Assembly (NCBI RefSeq): GCF_002849695.1
Contig: NZ_CP018937.1
Location: 868,001 to 932,000, forward strand
DNA from: Bacteroides fragilis
GTDB lineage: Bacteria > Bacteroidota > Bacteroidia > Bacteroidales > Bacteroidaceae
Length of the DNA: 64,000 bases
Direction of reading: 5' to 3'
Under the pieces are notes generated by a model. The model was not told the DNA's origin, searched no databases, and was given only the letters and a program-made list of their open reading frames with translations. This document shows, in pieces, positions 62,074 to 64,000 of the stretch. How positions within the stretch are numbered: the stretch's first letter is position 1; each line of letters opens with the position of its first letter. Both the position numbers and the translations under genes were made by a program.

Positions 62074-63816
62074 ATGTTTAAATTAGGCTTACTATCTCTG
62101 ACTTGTCTATTTCTGTTTGTTGTGTGTATATCATGCAGCCAAACAGATGATGAACAAACTCCGGACGAACTGTCTACGAACCTCTCTGTATCTATGCATG
62201 GCATGACATTTTCCACCAATGCTGCGGACCGTATCCATCATGCAACGGTTTATTTCGTAGATGTCCCGAACAGTATCTTTATAAAAAGCCAGAAAGGCAC
62301 TGTTTCTGAGGATGGCACGAAAGTTAGTATCAATACAACTTTCTCTGCGGATTACAGGGGTAAAGAAATACAAGCTTATTTCATTTCTAACGCTTCGGAG
62401 TTATCAGATCCACTGAATATACAGCCGGGGACATCGTTGGATATATCCAGATTTGCGAACCTCACAACCCGGGATCCGCTTTACGGCACTAATTCCCGAT
62501 ACACAATGAGCGCAAAAGTAACTTTTCAAGCGGGTAATGTACAGATTCCTGAAATTAAATTTAACAGAACTTTTGCTAAAGTGTATATTGTTCCTTCTTC
62601 GGATATGGATATCGAACAGCAACGTAAGATACGGTTAGTATCCGCCCAAATCGTATCGGCCGCCGCTGAAGGATACCTTTTTAAAGAAGGTGTAGTAAAA
62701 AAACGGGCTGATACACGCACTATTGTGGTTGATAAAACGCTTGACGGGTTGAATAACGCTCCGCTTTGTTATCTTTATCCGGATGAGGAAGATGCACACT
62801 TAACTGTGACACTTCGCAATGAGATAAGCGGACGTGTTATAACCAGACGTGTCATATTTCGTCCACAGAAGAATACCGCTCACAAGCTGACCATTTTGTC
62901 TGTACCAGATGGAAACAGCGACTACTCCATCACAGTCGCAGATTGGGATGCCGATATATTACTTCCCGACACAGAAACATCCGAGTCTTCCGAAATACAT
63001 GTAGAAGAGGGTATTGACCTAATTAATCGGTCGGAAGTTTATTACTATTACAACCTGCTGAATGATTCGGAGAAAGAACTTTATCGTAGCATATTCCACA
63101 TAACAAATAATTTCACAGAAACTCCACCTGTTGGTGGACGCTTGGAAATTGAATTGCCGCACTCTTTACAAGGTAAATTTGCCAGAGAAGATTTCAATAA
63201 GGTAACGGAATACTTATGGAATGATATGCCGGTTTTGTTTAATTCAGGTCGCGCCATACCATACCGAATGAGTTCCGGAAAAGTGCATACCTATCGCTTA
63301 GGGTTTAACGCAGATCGTGCAAGGTATGACATGAGAGTTGGGTTAGTGATAAAAGCCGCTCGGGAGTTCTTGGATACTCTTGAACCGGGAAAGAGTGAAT
63401 ACGAAATTGTTAAAAATGTTCATGATAAATTCCTGAGAAGCGTTAGTTATGGAGGAATGACATCTGCACTAGGAGGTAATATCGTCGGAGGTCTGGTGGA
63501 TAAAAAGGCTGTTTGCGAAGGGTATTCGGCAACATTTCAGTATCTATTGCAGCGCTGTGGTATACAAGCTCTTTTTATAGGTGGAGAGGTCATTTCGAGC
63601 AACCGTCCTACGCCTCACGCATGGAATATCGTTCGGATAGAAGGAAAATATTATTATGTTGACTCTACCTGGGACGATGGTATGGTTGGTCTTCCTCCCG
63701 ATTTTGTCCAATACACATATTTTCTCAAATCAAAAAAAACAATGGATAAAGACCATACGGTCAGAATGAATATCCCGATACCAGGCTGCCTTGAAGATTA
63801 TCCACTAAATTTTTAA
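62074..63816 (+). CDS. Fimbrillin-like lipoprotein with transglutaminase-like domain
   Basis: A 580-residue lipoprotein (lipobox VVCISCSQ, C21). Residues 22-300 look like a fimbrial-subunit domain (RIHHATVYFVDVPNS, KFNRTFAKVYIVPSSDMD, HKLTILSVPDGNSDYSITVA). After an acidic linker and a helical segment (YYYYNLLNDSEKELYRSIFH), the C-terminal 130 residues form a transglutaminase-like domain with an intact triad: C481 (KKAVCEGYSATFQ), H515 (PTPHAWNIV) and D530 (YYYVDSTWDDG). Such domains act as cross-linking acyltransferases or as cysteine peptidases. It is the second gene of its operon. Cross-linking or trimming of surface fibres is a reasonable guess, not shown. Confidence 0.85.
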   Translation: MFKLGLLSLTCLFLFVVCISCSQTDDEQTPDELSTNLSVSMHGMTFSTNAADRIHHATVYFVDVPNSIFIKSQKGTVSEDGTKVSINTTFSADYRGKEIQAYFISNASELSDPLNIQPGTSLDISRFANLTTRDPLYGTNSRYTMSAKVTFQAGNVQIPEIKFNRTFAKVYIVPSSDMDIEQQRKIRLVSAQIVSAAAEGYLFKEGVVKKRADTRTIVVDKTLDGLNNAPLCYLYPDEEDAHLTVTLRNEISGRVITRRVIFRPQKNTAHKLTILSVPDGNSDYSITVADWDADILLPDTETSESSEIHVEEGIDLINRSEVYYYYNLLNDSEKELYRSIFHITNNFTETPPVGGRLEIELPHSLQGKFAREDFNKVTEYLWNDMPVLFNSGRAIPYRMSSGKVHTYRLGFNADRARYDMRVGLVIKAAREFLDTLEPGKSEYEIVKNVHDKFLRSVSYGGMTSALGGNIVGGLVDKKAVCEGYSATFQYLLQRCGIQALFIGGEVISSNRPTPHAWNIVRIEGKYYYVDSTWDDGMVGLPPDFVQYTYFLKSKKTMDKDHTVRMNIPIPGCLEDYPLNF

Positions 63817-63819
63817 TAG

Positions 63820-64000
63820 ATGATAACAAATTTACTAAAATACGCTTGTGCTTTATTCGCTTTTATTCTTTTCTCCTGTTCAGCAGATATAACAGATATA
63901 TCTGGGCAAGAAGAGAAGCCTGTCGTGAAAACAGCCTTTCGGCCTATAGCACATACCGGATTCGCAGATATCTATGAAGAAGAGGTGCTTACAAAAGTAT
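63820..64000 (+). CDS. Lipoprotein, cut by the window end
   Basis: Starting three bases after the transglutaminase stop, this frame reads MITNLLKYACALFAFILFSC, a lipoprotein signal with C20 as the modified Cys, then SADITDISGQEEKPVVKTAF and onward to the window end without a stop. About 60 residues are visible. The tight spacing shows it belongs to the same operon. No domain can be named yet. Confidence 0.75.
   Translation, partial: MITNLLKYACALFAFILFSCSADITDISGQEEKPVVKTAFRPIAHTGFADIYEEEVLTKV

Overview
The window looks like a chromosomal segment of a Bacteroides species, probably close to B. fragilis. The main reasons are: two SusC/SusD outer-membrane uptake loci, one with an ECF sigma factor and FecR anti-sigma factor; an ahpC-ahpF pair of the Bacteroides type; no obvious Shine-Dalgarno sites; many Bacteroides promoter boxes (TAnnTTTG, in the best cases with TTTG about 19-20 bases upstream); fimbrillin/Mfa-type fimbriae; and a protease resembling B. 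fragilis toxin. The species call is inference. No database search was possible.

Layout. 1-10.8 kb: the start of a divergent secreted protein, an ECF sigma factor, a GH43 glycosidase, a FecR anti-sigma factor, an STN-type SusC, a SusD, a metallophosphoesterase, a small remnant of a third hydrolase, and an endonuclease/exonuclease/phosphatase-family protein. This reads as a signal-transducing uptake locus for a phosphate-bearing or phosphodiester-bearing nutrient. 10.8-13.0 kb: ahpF and ahpC. 13.0-16.3 kb: a gene-poor stretch, then four small envelope proteins. 16.3-28.5 kb: housekeeping genes (sdaA, corA, mutS2, tRNA-Ser, an orphan sensor kinase, gcvT, pepT, a PurF-like protein lacking the glutaminase cysteine, a DUF488 protein). 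28.9-33.7 kb: an OmpA-type porin, a heavy-metal P-type ATPase translationally coupled to a Fur-family regulator, and a YeiH-type transporter. 33.9-43.3 kb: a second polysaccharide-utilisation locus (GH2, SusC, SusD, divergent AraC regulator) whose susC carries a one-base frameshift in a G tract.

43.3-64 kb is an AT-rich, loosely packed accessory region devoted to the cell surface. It holds an HU-like protein, a fragilysin-like zinc metalloprotease zymogen preceded by an overlapping 47-codon reading frame, a fimbrillin-like lipoprotein fused to BspA-type leucine-rich repeats, an AraC regulator, and a five-gene fimbrial operon (major fimbrillin, Mfa2/FimB-type anchor, 1339-residue tip or adhesin protein, DUF3575 beta-barrel, OmpA-like lipoprotein). 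A second surface operon follows: a near-copy of the fimbrillin-like domain, a fimbrillin-transglutaminase fusion, and another lipoprotein cut by the window end.

The most novel part is this last region. A fragilysin-type protease, transglutaminase-like chemistry and several fimbrial subunits sit together, and most of the surface proteins share a Thr-Arg position suited to maturation by an Arg-specific (fragipain/gingipain-like) protease. Two 4 x 21-bp arrays of 17-bp palindromes, at 2.1 kb and 43.4 kb, are a separate unexplained repeat family.
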